Origin: Trichopria drosophilae
Lineage: Eukaryota > Arthropoda > Insecta > Hymenoptera > Diapriidae
Direction of reading: 5' to 3'
Assembly: GCA_030407085.1 (NCBI GenBank)
Contig: CM059587.1
Span: 21,177,001 to 21,241,000 of the forward strand
Length of the DNA stretch: 64,000 bases
Made by a program: the position numbers and the translations under genes. The notes under the pieces were generated by a model that searched no databases, was not told where the DNA came from, and saw nothing but the letters and a program-made list of their open reading frames with translations. Positions 48,077-60,560 of this stretch are shown piece by piece (the stretch's first letter is position 1; each line of letters begins with the position of its first letter).

Positions 48077-48694
48077 ATCGAACTACCTTAAGACATGAAT
48101 TGTATACTTCATCATATTTTGTTTCTCTTGATTAGTTTAAGAATCGTGACAGATTTTCTCGTAGAAATTTTGTTTCAAGTTTTCCAGATATTTCTTTAAG
48201 TTTCTTATCGTGCCATGCAGGCAACTTTTTAGAAAATTACCAGGGGAACTTCTGAGAAACACCAGTATAACTTTTTCAATTTTTTTACCCAGGTAAATAT
48301 CATCTACTGGGATTCTTTTCACTGTTAATGTGTCCGCAAATTTTCCACCCCAATTTTACTGTTGTAATATATAATAGTAAAAAGTGACATTCAACTGAAT
48401 ATTTAAAAAAAAATAGGTTTGCTCCAAAGAAGGGAAGTTTCGAATAAACGTACCTACTTAAAATTTGTCTGATCATGATTTCTGTTTCTACTTACAATTT
48501 ATAATGTCCCTGGCGAATGAGATTTTTTCGACATTGAAACGTCCATAACTCCGTTGTTACATATATTACAGAAAAAAATTTAAAAACGAGATTGTTAAAA
48601 TGTACTTTTATCAGGACATAATGAACAATTTACTAGAAATGTGAATAACTGTATTTTTTTTTCATATTAAGTAATAAATTAACTATTTTTCAAA
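48077..48694. other. AT-rich spacer
   Basis: No gene or repeat recognised. Confidence 0.35.
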
Positions 48695-48775
48695 TGGACA
48701 TTTAAATTAAATTAAGGAAAAAACTACTGGAAAGAACAAACAATTTGAGGCGTCGTACAACATGTCAACCTGCTT
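48695..48775 (-). repeat. Inverted dispersed repeat, left copy
   Basis: Complement of this block matches 49955-50040 (TTGTACRAC-, TTCTTTCCAGT-, TTAATTTAATT-type words in order). The pair faces each other across 1.2 kb that includes MITE A copy 2, so both could be ends of one larger element. Confidence 0.5.
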
Positions 48776-49371
48776 TTTTTTGAAGAAATTGATATATTTT
48801 TTTTAAATTCAAATTTGTCGGCCATCTCAAGATTTCGACTAATTGACTGTACCATTTACTTTGTTTTTTAATTTTTTTTGCGTGCTTTAGACGTTTGGCA
48901 ATTCACATAATTATGTTGTATTTGATTAACATAGAAATCTTACTAATATTACTTGAAGCAGCTCTTTTCCTTCTTTTTTAATAAAATTGTGATATTTCAG
49001 GACTTAAAAATTATACATGTTTTTTTAAAATTCAGGGCTCTTACTCGAAGGGTCGATGTTTCACCTTGGCTATTATACATACAAAATCATTGACGTATAA
49101 TTAAGAAATGTGTGATTATGAACAATGTCCAAAATTTCGTCATACACTTTTTGCGAATTACAAACATTATCCTATAAAATAAAATATGAACTGTTTCCTA
49201 ACAATAAGTACGGTAAAAAACCCGAAGTCATCAACAGACCACCTAAAAGCAGGAGAACAATATGACGAACCAAAAATACAAAAAAAAAATAAAAATACAA
49301 AAATACTAACAGAAATTAAAAATATGAAATGCGAAAAAATGAAAAAAAGACAAAAAAGTGTATATTGAGCG
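48776..49371. other. AT-rich spacer
   Basis: T-rich and A-rich tracts; no gene recognised. Confidence 0.35.
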
Positions 49372-49580
49372 GATGCGCATCGAAAAACCGACAAATAAAA
49401 TAGCCGACAAGTAACAAAACTGACAGTCATAAAGCCGACAGTCCAAAAAACGACACATAAATAAATATTCACATGGACAAGCGAACTGCTCGTTTTTGAA
49501 ATGTCGGGTTTTTCACAGTCGAATTTTTGTCGGTTTTTTGCAATTCGGCTTTTTGATTTGTCGTCTTGTCAACCAGCATC
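49372..49580 (+). mobile_element. MITE family A, copy 2
   Basis: Starts GATGCGCATCGAAAAACCGA and ends near CAACCAGCATC. The first half repeats AGCCGACA/ACCGACA/AACTGACA words at 15-20 bp spacing; the second half carries them inverted (TGTCGG, TTCGGCTTTTTGATTTGTCG). Opposite orientation to copy 1 at 7912-8093. Overlapping frames (49167-49472 minus, 49496-49696 plus) are translations of the repeat. Confidence 0.75.
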
Positions 49581-49954
49581 CTACTATAACTATGGTTTAT
49601 TCGACTACCATTCCAACAATAAAAATTGCACATAATGCTTACATTGCACTCCAGCAATTCACAACTAAAAAATGTCATCCTCCGACAAAAAATTAGATTC
49701 TGTATAAATTAAGAGGAATCTGCATAAAAAGAGGTAGAATATGCCTTATATTTTAAAAAATTATTTCCATAAACTGTTAGGAACGAATATGAAAAATAAT
49801 TTATTCCTAAATCAAGCAAATCATTCAATTCATAAGTATCAAAAAAACGAAAACTGTATACAAACAATGGCAACTTTAAAGTCCGCAAGCCTATCTTAAG
49901 ACTTGTGCAAAAATTCCATTTAAAAAAATATAGAATTCCGTAAAATATTAACGG
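49581..49954. other. AT-rich spacer
   Basis: No feature recognised. Confidence 0.35.
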
Positions 49955-50045
49955 AACAAGTTGTCATGTTGTACAACCCCTCCAATTTTTCGTTCTTTCC
50001 AGTTTTACCCCTGAATTAAATTAAACAAATGCAATGTTCAATTGT
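49955..50045 (+). repeat. Inverted dispersed repeat, right copy
   Basis: Partner of 48695-48775: CAAGTTGTCATGTTGTACAA, then CGTTCTTTCCAGTTTTA and GAATTAAATTAAAC. Diverged by several substitutions per 20 bp. Confidence 0.5.
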
Positions 50046-51140
50046 AAACAAATTTCAGTTTTCTAATAATTCAAAATTTCGAAAAATTCTCCAAATCATT
50101 TTAAAACTGCGAAAACTTTTGACAACCCTTATTTCACCAAAATATAAATAAAAAAATAATCACATAAAATTGATGCTGGCCGATTGATAAGCTAGCAAAT
50201 TGGTATGCAACATGTTATAAAGTAGAGATACTTTTTTTGCCTCTGATGCTGGCAAACTCCTTTAAAATGCTTGTTCATATCTGTTAAAGTTACAAATACA
50301 AACAAAATTGCAAAATCTTTATATAATGCAAACACCAAGCAGAATTAAAGTTCTATCACTAAAAGTATATTCGGCAGAATTATTTAAAATGTATGCAAAA
50401 CTGCACAAATTGTATATTTTCCTAACACCTTAAAGTCGATAAAATACTGATTTGAACAGAAACAAGTATAGCTGTTAAGTATGAATCACTTATAAAATGA
50501 TTGACGATGTTATTTAATATTGAGCTGAACGTAAAAATTTTTTCAGTAACTAAAACTTTAGGTAAGTTCTGTAAAAATCTTCGAGACTATCATTAAATTT
50601 CGTTCAGTCACTATGCACTTTCATCTGGAAAGTGAATGTTTATCAATAAAACCTTTTTAGGGGGACTTGAGTGGTCTAGAAAACCTTAAATTTTCCCCCA
50701 ATGCGCATTTTTGAGTATCATAAAAAAACGTAAAAGCTTTTTACGTGATGCGTTTTTTTAATTACTCGGTTTCTATTAAAGATATTTTAATGAATGAGTG
50801 CTGATTTCGAATCTACTTTTTCTTTCTCTGTAAATTTTCAAAATGGACAATAGGTCAATGGTTTTTAACTTAGCTAAGAAAAACCGATAAAAACATTTAA
50901 TTAAAATATATCTTTTTAAATTTTTACGTTTTTTATAATGTTCAAAAATGAGCAGCGGAAATATTGACAGCAAATTTAAAATTTAGATTTTTAAGGCCTC
51001 CCAAGTCGCTCTGAAAAGTTTTCATTGATAAACATTGACTTTCCAGATCCAGGGCTATTTTTTAGCTAAAATGACTGTAATTCGAATCGTTCGATAAAGG
51101 ACTAGTCACCAAATTAAGGTCGAATTAAGTGTTAAAGTTA
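50046..51140. other. AT-rich spacer
   Basis: No gene recognised. The minus frame 50973-50776 is lysine-rich and AT-coded with no domain. Confidence 0.35.
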
Positions 51141-51410
51141 TCGTCACTGTATTCTCACATGTTCTCGCAGACATTTGTTAGCTATAGAGGACCGCTTTAT
51201 TACGGGAAAATTTTCGAACACCGTATTTATGTTGCAATTATTCCGTTCTGTAAGTTCTCGAGCAATTGTTAAGAAAGTCAAATTTAAGCGCCGTGATTGA
51301 ATAAGCCAACGCGTATTTATCCAGTGCATGAAACGGTGACTTTCCGGTGTTAAAATAAAGTCTACTTAAGCTGTTTAAATCTAAATCTGTGATGTTAGGT
51401 TAATCTTACC
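51141..51410. other. Transition into CpG-richer block
   Basis: Less AT-rich than upstream DNA; a 61-codon minus frame (51329-51144) has no recognised domain. It would lie in the intron of the candidate gene below. Confidence 0.25.
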
Positions 51411-51700
51411 TTCATTTTCTCGTGCCATCCCTTTCTTTTCCTCATACCCTGCATTTTCGCGTATTCTAAAGAAGCTTTGCCGCACCAAAACCTTCCCGTA
51501 TCGCATCGGATCCGACAACCGTGCGGTCCTTTAATCACAGTCGTCGAGACAATGAACAGATTTTTCGTTAACTGTGTTGGATCCATGTGGGTAACAAAAA
51601 AAAAGGAACGAACGTGTGCACTTCCTATTTTCGTCGTGAGTGACATCCGAAATCCGCGCAGAGCATGGGCGATCGATACCTCATTCGTTCCAAGTTGCAT
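51411..51700 (-). CDS. Candidate first coding exon, unidentified
   Basis: On the minus strand an ATG at 51700 opens 97 codons that end exactly at a strong donor, ATGAAG|GTAAGA (boundary 51411/51410). The frame would stop four codons past the donor, as expected if it is spliced. An in-frame TAG lies directly upstream of the ATG, so the exon could start translation here. Codons use ACG, TCG, ATC and CGC, unlike the AT-rich background. Visible features: HMDPTQLTKNLFIVSTT, CRIRCDTGRFWCG and a basic tail MRKRKGWHEKMK; no family recognised. Plus-strand frames overlap (51477-51704, 51640-51927), so low stop density may be compositional. A downstream exon is not identified. Confidence 0.25.
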
Positions 51701-52499
51701 CTAGAGTTTCACTGGACGAAATGCAATTCGCGCGATATACTATACGTTCCTCGCCCGAAATACGATCGGTGCATATGTATATGTGCATGCATATATGCCT
51801 CTTCATCAAACTATATCTTCCGTATGTAAATCTTCCGAATGAATCTTCAATTGTTGACGATGTGTTAAACACACGCGGCGAGATCGTCTCATGTGCACTT
51901 TCGCATCAAACTGTCAATGCCAAATAATTATACGGGAGGTTAATTTCTTTACCAATTTTTATACTTTACACCCCCACAATTGTTTCCTTTCGTTTTAAAC
52001 AATTTCAGTTTCTTTACGATATTTTGTAAATCACATCTTCAACATTATTTGCAATATTTGAAAGATCAACTGCACTCTTTCCATTAATATAACTCGAAAA
52101 AGCAACGCATATAAATTACTACTTCGAATCGCTAGGTGTAGCTCAAAGCCAAAAGTTGTTGCTCGTGATCAAGTTATCACACACTCTACTCCACGACTTC
52201 ACTTTTGGATCGGGATGCCACCTAGCGTTCCTCGAAAAAATACAAGTTTTAAAAATATTTTATAGAATTATCTCATTTGAATTGGTTTTTTCCATCGATC
52301 GACCACTATTTAGAAAACAAACTTCCTACTGATCATTTTCACTATATTGGGAATATGGTACAATTTTCCAGTAATTTCTTCGGTGCGGTTACCGTATCGG
52401 TACGCGTCGCACGGTCTAATCAAATGTTTCGAACGGAAAATGATTTATATAGAGTTTTCCCGCGTATAGAAATACTCGATTCAAATTTCAGCTCAGGCT
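51701..52499. other. CpG-rich flank of candidate exon
   Basis: 51701-51930 is CpG-rich with overlapping frames on both strands and may be 5' UTR or promoter of the minus-strand candidate. 52140-52500 is mixed, with no motif I can name. Confidence 0.25.
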
Positions 52500-52920
52500 G
52501 AGGACTGATCGGACATCGTAACTTTGACAATTTGATACAACCGGGGGTTGTTCTTGGAACGTACCTTTATGACAGTTCCAGCAACTCCTATGAAATTTCA
52601 ACTCATTTGAATGATTACTTAAAAAGTTATAGTGAAAAAGTTGGGGCCGAAGTTGCCGAGATCGCGACAGCTAGGTAGTCTATGTCGAAAAAGTTTAAAT
52701 GGGCGTCTGAAATGATATCAGACACCGCGCCCGACGGTTTGGACGTGGAGTTAGGTCACGGGTGAGAATTTCGAGACTTTCGAGTGTTGCACAAATTGTG
52801 CTCGCGGCGTATCGTCTTCGTGGCCTTTAACGGGATTTCCGTAATTAACATCCGCCGCGCGGTGCTAATTCCATGCAAATCCATCAGTTATTCTCGAACA
52901 AAATGCCGTCGATTTTTAAA
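52500..52920. promoter_or_regulatory. Possible enhancer
   Basis: A GC-richer block in which GGGATTTCC (52832-52840, Rel/Dorsal-type), TAATTA (52842-52847, homeodomain core) and ATGCAAAT (52873-52880, POU octamer) lie within 50 bp. No frame crosses it. Motif clustering suggests, but does not prove, a regulatory element. Confidence 0.3.
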
Positions 52921-55900
52921 ACTGGATATTTCGAGCTGACGATACGAGGATTTTCCGAAAATTACATCCTAAAATCCTGAAATTCTGTTAGAAAATCAGA
53001 ATAGAAAATCTTTTTGATTCTCTTTATAAATATAGCGCATTCAATTAAAATTGATTTCGTATAAAATGGTAACATGGATATTCACATTTCGATACTGAGA
53101 CTTTGCATGTATCTCGGAGTAATGTTAAACATAGAGTTTAATGTCCTTTTATACTACTAAAAATGGTACCATTTCCTTCATTATTTGATATATATTTCTA
53201 AATATTGGATGATCGTCTGATTCGGCTGACTAAAGAGGAACAAACAATTATTTTCGGAGGTAACTTGAAAGTATATGTGAAAAATCTGCCACGAAGGGAC
53301 AAATTTGACAGCGATCAGATAGCGATAAAATCCACTGCTTCTGATTCAAGTTATCTAAAAAAAAGTATTTGTATTCCTGTGTTATCAAAATAACGGACCA
53401 CTTTTAATTGTAAAATTTATTTTTCATGTTTTTATTTCTCTCGATAAATAAATTTGTCTTTTTTTTAAAGAATTTACCATACACTGATTTCTAATAATTA
53501 ATATCCATCTCAATGGGAATTACTGAACATTTGGGTACGAGTTTTTTAACGATTCAAACATTTTTTACTAATCAGGAAAATGTCCAAAATTTATTATCAT
53601 TTTCTGAAAATTTAGTAAAGTCTTATTCAGGTTATTTGATGGATATTAAAAAACGTCTCTATAAAACCAACTGGACAGTTTGATCGAGTTTTTAAGTCGT
53701 TTCTTCGAAATTATGTTTTTGAAACAACTAACTCAAATTTGAAGGGTTAAAAATTTATTTTATAAACACTGACAAAAATCTATTGACCAAATCAACTAGC
53801 GTCATAAACTTTTGAGATTATGATTGGGATTAACGACTAATAGTAAATATTTATTACTATTGTTGTATAGAATGTTTTATAAATATTTTGATTCTCTTTC
53901 TGGTAGGATTTATTTTAGTTGCATACTTTTTTACATAAGAAAAGGGAAGCTATAATTGATAGTCCAAAATAAATATTTTCAAAATCCCATCATAAAGTCT
54001 ACATCATAAGACTTAAATATTTGAGGCGTTTCTTAAACTGATGAATTACAATTTGGAAGATATTAAATTGTGCAGAATACACAGCAAATGTATTCATCGT
54101 ATTTCAAGAGAATTTTATTATCGAATTCGCGAAAATGTCTTAAAATAAGATACGGATTCAGTTGAAAAGTATTTAATTTATCGTAACCTTATTAAATAAA
54201 TTTCGACATCATGGTATTGCTCACTCGACACAATGGTACTTCTCTATATAAAGTCTGACGACAATATAAAAAATATTCAAATAATCCAACATCTACATTT
54301 TAAAAAGTATACCATTCAATCATTTTGAACTAGTATTTATTTAGTCCTTTTCTTGTGCAGTTGTCTCTTTCAAACATAAATTGTACTTAATGATGTATAA
54401 CACGAAAATATTTGTTCAGGGTGTAAAGCATTAAAATAGTAAAATTCGGATGCAAATATTCATCCCAAAATTTGATTAAATAAATACATATATAAGGATT
54501 TCTATTGAAACTGGAATATTTACAGTACCGGACAATGAAACGATGAAATCAAATCTGTCATAAGCGAATACGCGCATTTATTTTCAGCGATATTGATGTT
54601 CGGGCAAGTTTAGTTGAAAAGTTATATTTCAACGTCGAAAATCAGGATATTATCCCAACAAAGTTAAGACATATTTGTCAAAAAAGTGATTTATTAGATA
54701 AGTCTATTTGTGTTGAGGAAACAAACATGCTTGGTACAATTATCTTTTTACTTTTTAGAATTAAACAAACAAGATAAGCTTTTGTGTGGTTATTAATTTC
54801 ATTTTAAAAAATGATACGGTTAAAGTCTAACGATAATTTGTACATTGTTTCGGGTCGTTAAGGACCATTTTTTTTTCAGGTGCATTAACTGACTAGAAAA
54901 GTTAGTACTAACTATTTTAAAAACATACCAAGTATATTTTCTACGAATAATTTCAAACGTATTACAAAAGTTATCTAATTCTTAGCATTCGAATAAATCC
55001 AAATCGAATATTGCCCATATTATTTATAATTAAATGCAAGTAATATTTTATTCAAAAACATGTAGCTATAATTTAGTTTTCGGACAAATATTCATTATAT
55101 TTTCAGTTTACTTCTAAAATTTATGTGCAATAAATCGGATCATAACGAGGCTACAACTTATATTAATAAACACAGAAAAATAAGTAAAATACCTTAATAA
55201 ATTAACATACGTATTCGTAAAAGTGTAATGTGTATAATAATTAAAAAATTATTAAAGTTAATATGCTAAAAAAACATTCTGATCAATCAGTCTGTTCCAT
55301 ATTAGCCAAATTTTAAACTTTGAAAATATTATTAGCATTTTCTTTAAACATTTAGTATGTTCTAATCTTTCTTTTGATTCATTTTGATTTGTTTTTTTTT
55401 TAATGATTCTTTTTTTGTCTTGTAATGTTGATAATTTTCAAACTTGCAATCTTTATAACTAGGTTACATGATTTAGGTTCCACTCTGAATTTCTTGAAGC
55501 GAAATCTCACTCTTTATGACAACTCACTTTGCTTGTAATCATAATCTGTTCCGGAAGTTTGTTCATTTCTTGACTTATAAGTCGAAATTCTGAAGGACCT
55601 TCTTTGCAAAATTTCAAATCGAACTACTGTCTGTTTTCAAAGCTGATGATTTTAATATGCCAAGTACAGACAAGTAAATGCATAAAAGTCGATAAAATTG
55701 ATTTGTGATCATTAAAAAAAATACTGTAGTTCTATGTAGTTTGTAATAAATCAGAGGTTCGCATAATTAATTTTGCGAAATGATACTCGCAAACAAAACT
55801 CCATAAATCAAAATAAGTAAAAACTTCTTAAGTGATTGACTAAATGTCACAATTTGTAGCTGATAATTTCGTACTGACGAAATTCACTGCGATCATCATA

Positions 55901-56149
55901 TTATACAAATTTAGTCTTTGTTACTACTTCGTTATATAGTGGCACTTTGTTCTTTCACTAGAGTGGCTAAATTTTCACTTCATATTGAGTCAATTTTCAC
56001 TCCAATAAATTTAGAGGGTATATTGTGGCTAACGTTTTTTTGAGATCTTTTGAGTATTATATTGACTAACCTACATATATATTTATTTTACTCATTTATA
56101 TTTGAACTAAAAGCAATTTTCTGCATTGAAAATCACTTAACAGTTAAAA
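52921..56149. other. Long AT-rich stretch, no gene
   Basis: No frame above 62 codons and no recognisable domain, RNA gene or repeat. Homopolymer T/A tracts throughout. Confidence 0.4.
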
Positions 56150-56396
56150 TATACACTGTCAAAAATGGAGTAATACCAACTAAATCTTTGGTTGTCTGTT
56201 AGCACCTAAAAACTTAACTTAATCACTTCAAATACTTGTGACTTCTTTTAACTGAATCATGATAGTGATTGAACAAAAATCAGTCAATTCAACTAAAATG
56301 TAGCAACCACATATTTAGCCAATGCTACTATATTTGTTTTTTAGTACAGAGTTAAAACGAAATAGTTGGAACTACTAACTAGACAGTTATCGTTTG
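56150..56396. repeat. Dispersed repeat, partial match to 11520-11885
   Basis: Dense in ACTAACT, TTTAACT and AGCACCTAA words; the GCAACCACATATTTAGCCAA block parallels 11840 on. Edges uncertain. Confidence 0.3.
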
Positions 56397-56690
56397 TAGT
56401 TAATTTTACAATCTAAGTTGGGAACTCGACAAATTAGATATCCAAGCTTACTATTTGAATAGTAAAATCAACTATTTGTTTTTTCCGTGAAGAAAAATAA
56501 AACTGCTTTTAAATTTTAGATGGACCCCAACAATATGAACGTTACGTACCTCATATAAATTACTAAACACTGATGTTATTCCGTAATAATTATGGATTGA
56601 AATGTCTAAACATTGGATGAGGTTCGAAGGGTCTAAATTTTAGTTACACTTTTTCATTCCACGAAATACATATGAGGAATTCTCTGGATC
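56397..56690 (+). repeat. Dispersed repeat family E, empty copy
   Basis: Same order of blocks as 57266-57812: GTTAATTTTACWATCTAA, CTCGACAA, CCGTGAAGAAAA, TGGACCCCAAC, TGTAAATTACTA, GATTGAAA, TAAATTTTAGTTACACTTTTT. It lacks the 235-bp insertion found in the other copy. Confidence 0.7.
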
Positions 56691-57265
56691 CTTTAATATT
56701 TCACTGATGAAAAAACTAAAAATACAGATCAAAGGCACAGTAACTACATTAATTTTTCTATATTTCGTCATTTATTGAAAAATTGGCTTACTATCCGGAT
56801 AGTCGTAATATACATTAGAAACAAGTAGCCGTTCCGTTTTCCAATGATTTACGTAATAATACATTCCCGTAAAACAAAATATTGGATTCAAAGCTATATG
56901 TTTTTAATTATAGATATAAGAAATAAAACAGAATTTCTCGAAAACCCAATGTCGCTAAACCTTTTTCTCGTATTTTATAAGAGGTACATGTCTGAGCAGC
57001 AAATTTTTAAAACTTAATTACTTCTCAATGTGTACCCAATGATATAGTTTAAAAAGTCCATATTATGTGTTATTTTTATTACGATATTAAACAACAACCC
57101 CATGTGTTTTTTAGTTAGTTTTAACTATTAGCATAGATAAACATTGATAAAAGTTTCAGTTTCACAGTTAAATTGAGCCGTACCCGGAATATTAAAAGTT
57201 CGGGAGAATTCATCATAGATGGTTGAATATTCAAAATTTTCATTAAACGTAGGAAAACAATTTTT
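56691..57265. other. AT-rich spacer between family E copies
   Basis: No feature recognised. Confidence 0.35.
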
Positions 57266-57812
57266 CAGTTAATTTTACTATCTAAATAGTGACCTCGACA
57301 ATTCAGCCAAGCCTGCTATTTTAACAGTAAAACTTACTAAAAAATGTACTTTTGACAGATCACACTATTTATATACTAAAACCAACTGTTTCTTTTTTCC
57401 CGTGAAGAAAATTAAACTGTTTTCGAATTTTCGTTGGACCCCAACGTTGTACATCTTGAATACGGGATGTAAATTACTACCCGGAGAAAATTTTTATTGA
57501 AAACTTTACCATTTCGAATGGTAGTTTTGGGACTTATAAAATGGAGAAAATTGTCACTAGATTTTATTATAATTCTTAATGTCCGAATAGTACAACTTCC
57601 AAGAACGTATAGTTTTTTTATACAAAAAATGGCAATTTTTCTCATTCTACAAGTCTGTCATAAAATTTCCATTTGAAATAGTTAAATTTTCAAGAGAATT
57701 TTTCTTCGTGCAGGTACTGATCTTATTGTACATTAATGACAGATTGAAACGAGTAAAGATTGGATATTGTTCGAAACGTTTAAATTTTAGTTACACTTTT
57801 TTATTACCCGAA
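57266..57812 (+). repeat. Dispersed repeat family E, copy with nested MITE
   Basis: Direct, tandemly placed relative of 56397-56690, interrupted after TAAATTACTA by a 235-bp element (57480-57714). The 77-codon minus frame (57645-57412) spans the junction and is an artefact. Confidence 0.7.
57480..57714. mobile_element. Nested TA-flanked MITE
   Basis: Ends read CCCGGAGAAAATTTTTATTG on the left and, complemented, CCTGCACGAAGAAAAATTCT on the right, with inverted similarity continuing for about 90-100 bp (TTGAAAAYTTWAC, ATTTCRAATGG). TA flanks both sides (57478-57479, 57715-57716). The corresponding site in 56397-56690 is uninterrupted. Confidence 0.7.
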
Positions 57813-57949
57813 AAATATTTGATCGAATATTTTAAATTTTCTTGAAGCGTATAAAATATATTCCATTTTCGAGAGAAATCCAAATATACTAAGAGACAAA
57901 GTTGTCGACTGTACCTTACATTTCCAATCTCGAATCTGGGTCGCGCTTA
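57813..57949. other. AT-rich transition
   Basis: AT-rich sequence ahead of the CpG-rich region; nothing recognised. Confidence 0.35.
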
Positions 57950-60560
57950 TTAATATACCCCGGCGCCATCGGAATATTTAAGCATTTTAATTATGCGAGA
58001 ACGGATGTCGCACAATCACATTATCAGCCGGTATCGAAGATGAAATCGGTCGTTTTTTTCACGCACGAGTGAGGAAAGTTCTCGCGTGTTCCGATACGGC
58101 CCGGAGCGTGTTTATAAAGGAAACTGCCGCCCTTCGCGAGAACAAACGCTTCGCGCGTTAATGTTGAATGCGGGAAAGCTTGCTTTGAGGATTCGATCTT
58201 CAAACGGAAGAGACTCGTGCTCCTGGAAAATAGTTCGTCGGCAACCCTATTCCTAGCAACAAAACGAAGGATCGCTCCTGCATCCGACATCGACCGACGA
58301 TCCTGGCGCTGTTCAAGAAAAATCAATGTTACACGCGCTAAAAATATACAACGCCCGCATGCATCGCCGATCAACATTTATAGCACACAAGGGCTACGGA
58401 TCGATATTGGTTAACGGATTTTAGCAAATAAGGAAAAATAATTAGAAGGATGCCTTAAAAGCTAGATAGACTCCTAACACAATTATTATATTAATTTATT
58501 AAATCTACAAAATCAATATCGTCAAAACCGTCGAGAATTATATTTGCTTAACAACATGGAAAAACATTTTTTACTCTCGTCAATTTTTATCTAAATTGAA
58601 AGAATCGGCAAATCGAGTCTTTTATCGATTAGGAAAAGTTCGTTTTAAGCACTAATGAAAACTCAGGAACAACCACAAACAGCGTTAATGGCATGCAAAT
58701 TTTAAGCGAAATCCACAAAAGTAAGCAAAGGCTTAAGATTAAAGCAGGTAAACTCTTTTCTTTTAGGAAATAACGTGTAACGAGAGCACCGATATTTTTC
58801 TACCAACCTTTTTTACGGTTCGTACGAACAAAATTAAAACTAGGAAGAAGCAGAATAGAGCAGTGGGAAGCAAAACACAGAATCAGAGATTCTCGGCCTT
58901 CAACGTTACAAAAGTTCGCGACTATAATTCTTTTTATCGCATCCTTTTGAACATGTTTCATGTACCAATCGTCCGTTTGTACGCGATCACGAAGGCTGAG
59001 TCTTTTATATCCTCTAACTAAAGAAGCAAAAGATACGGGCCGATTTTCGAAAATGGGCGTTTGTCAAGGACGGAAACAATTCGGAGCGATCCTTCGGTTC
59101 GTTCGGAGTAAAAAACGACAGTTACTGATCACACCCCAAAAATTCGGCGATTTCCTTGAATGAGCCGCCGGAAAACGGTCGCGCAAACATTTCGTACCGC
59201 GAAAGTAGGGCGCGCATGCCCTGCGTTCGAGGCTCTCTCGTTTTTTGGAAAATGCTCCAGTGCACCGTCGGCCTTGGCGCGAAGCTGTTTGGCGTGTGCG
59301 GTTGGTGCGATGGATCGCACCGGATCGATCTTGGGATCGATGAAACGAGCAACGCACGAGAAGAAAAATTTCGAGAGCGTCGTTACCTCAAATGCGGTCA
59401 TACACGAGGGTGAAATCCTTCGGCAGCCCCGAAGAAGTCACCTCCGCCGCCAGGATCTTCCGTTGGACGATCAATGCTCGGGATCGGATCTTCAGAGTAG
59501 CTCGCTCCACCTCGGAATAGCCAGCCGGAGCTCCGCCTATATCTTCCGTTGACCTCTTCAACAAATCTTCCGCCGTAAAACTTTAACTACCAATCCTCCC
59601 CCCTCTTTTCTTTTGAAAAAACAAAAAAACAGACACCACAGCTCTAGCCGATAGCAGAGTCAATATCTTGTTTCGGAACTGGGTTGTTTGAAACTGTTGG
59701 GAAACGCGGGAGCTGCTGCAGAGCGACGCTCGCGTAGATCGCGGAGAGACTGACGTCACCCTTGGTACCGGAATGACGAACGCGCGACACGGTGTGCTGG
59801 GCGCAATGCGCGAGAGACCTTAGCGTCGCGCGGAAAGGGTTTTTGCGAACCGCACGGAGATGCACCACGACGTGTACGCTGCACGAGCACCCTCCGTAAT
59901 GAATGCATCAGGCATGTGCGAGGGATTTTATGTTCGCCACCTCCACCGCCGCCACTTCCATCGTCAGCCACCTCCATCCTAGCGAGGATCGCTGGCGTCC
60001 TTTCCGACCAACCAACCCTCCTCTCCTCCACCTCCAACCCTCGAGCCGCTTCGTCGCCACCCCCCGGGTGCCGTCGATGTTAGCTGCCCTAGCCGACCGA
60101 AAGCCCCTCTCGACCAATCGCCTAGCGTCGACCCCTACCTGCACGCATCCATTCCCGGTTTCTGGCGGGGGCGGTTTGCCGATCGCCCGAATCGCCGATG
60201 TTGTTCGCGCTCGCGTTTGCGTTATCCTCCTACCGCGAATACCTGCGATGCCGCGCTCTTGAATTCGTCCTCCTGGCACCAAGTCGACGTCCCGGATCCG
60301 ACGGGCTTCCTACCAAGACCTGGGAATCCTCCTGGTTTACCTGATCGGCATTGATCTACTTGTCCAACAATGGTTGGTAACGCGTCTGTGGTTCCGCCAC
60401 GCCAATCTCGACCAGACGTTCCACGAGTGCATGCCACAGAAATTCTTGACGTATTCTCCACCGACGATGTTTTCTTCTTATGCATCATCCTCGATCATTC
60501 CAACAAATCTTAATCTTAATGCAGATCAACTTATGCACTTTTCGATATTCTTATCTATCA
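57950..60560. promoter_or_regulatory. CpG-rich island complex, likely promoter/5' exons
   Basis: Two CpG-rich blocks (57950-58430 and 58950-60520) separated by AT-rich DNA are the most GC-rich host sequence in the window. Signals: TGACGTCA at 59751-59758, CCAATCGCC near 60113, repeated CCTCCACC/GCCGCCAC triplets (59938-60035), and a minus-strand TTTGAG|GTAACG donor-like site near 59389. Open frames occur on both strands: 58377-58024 minus (117 codons), 59160-59552 plus (130), 60282-59908 minus (124), 59903-60262 plus (119). Overlap in several frames shows low stop density, so none is called as a gene. A minus-strand frame without ATG, about 59577-59393 (SEVERATLKIRSRALIVQRK), is protein-like and ends beside that donor. 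Likely the promoter and 5' region of a gene of undetermined strand. Confidence 0.35.
59751..59758. promoter_or_regulatory. CRE/ATF palindrome TGACGTCA
   Basis: Perfect CREB/ATF consensus inside the CpG-rich island; the best-placed of three copies in the window because it lies in promoter-like sequence. Confidence 0.4.

Noticed and set aside
59064..59552. Several overlapping frames of 67-130 codons on both strands
   Set aside because: Low stop density of CpG-rich DNA gives open frames in nearly all frames; none has a recognisable domain.
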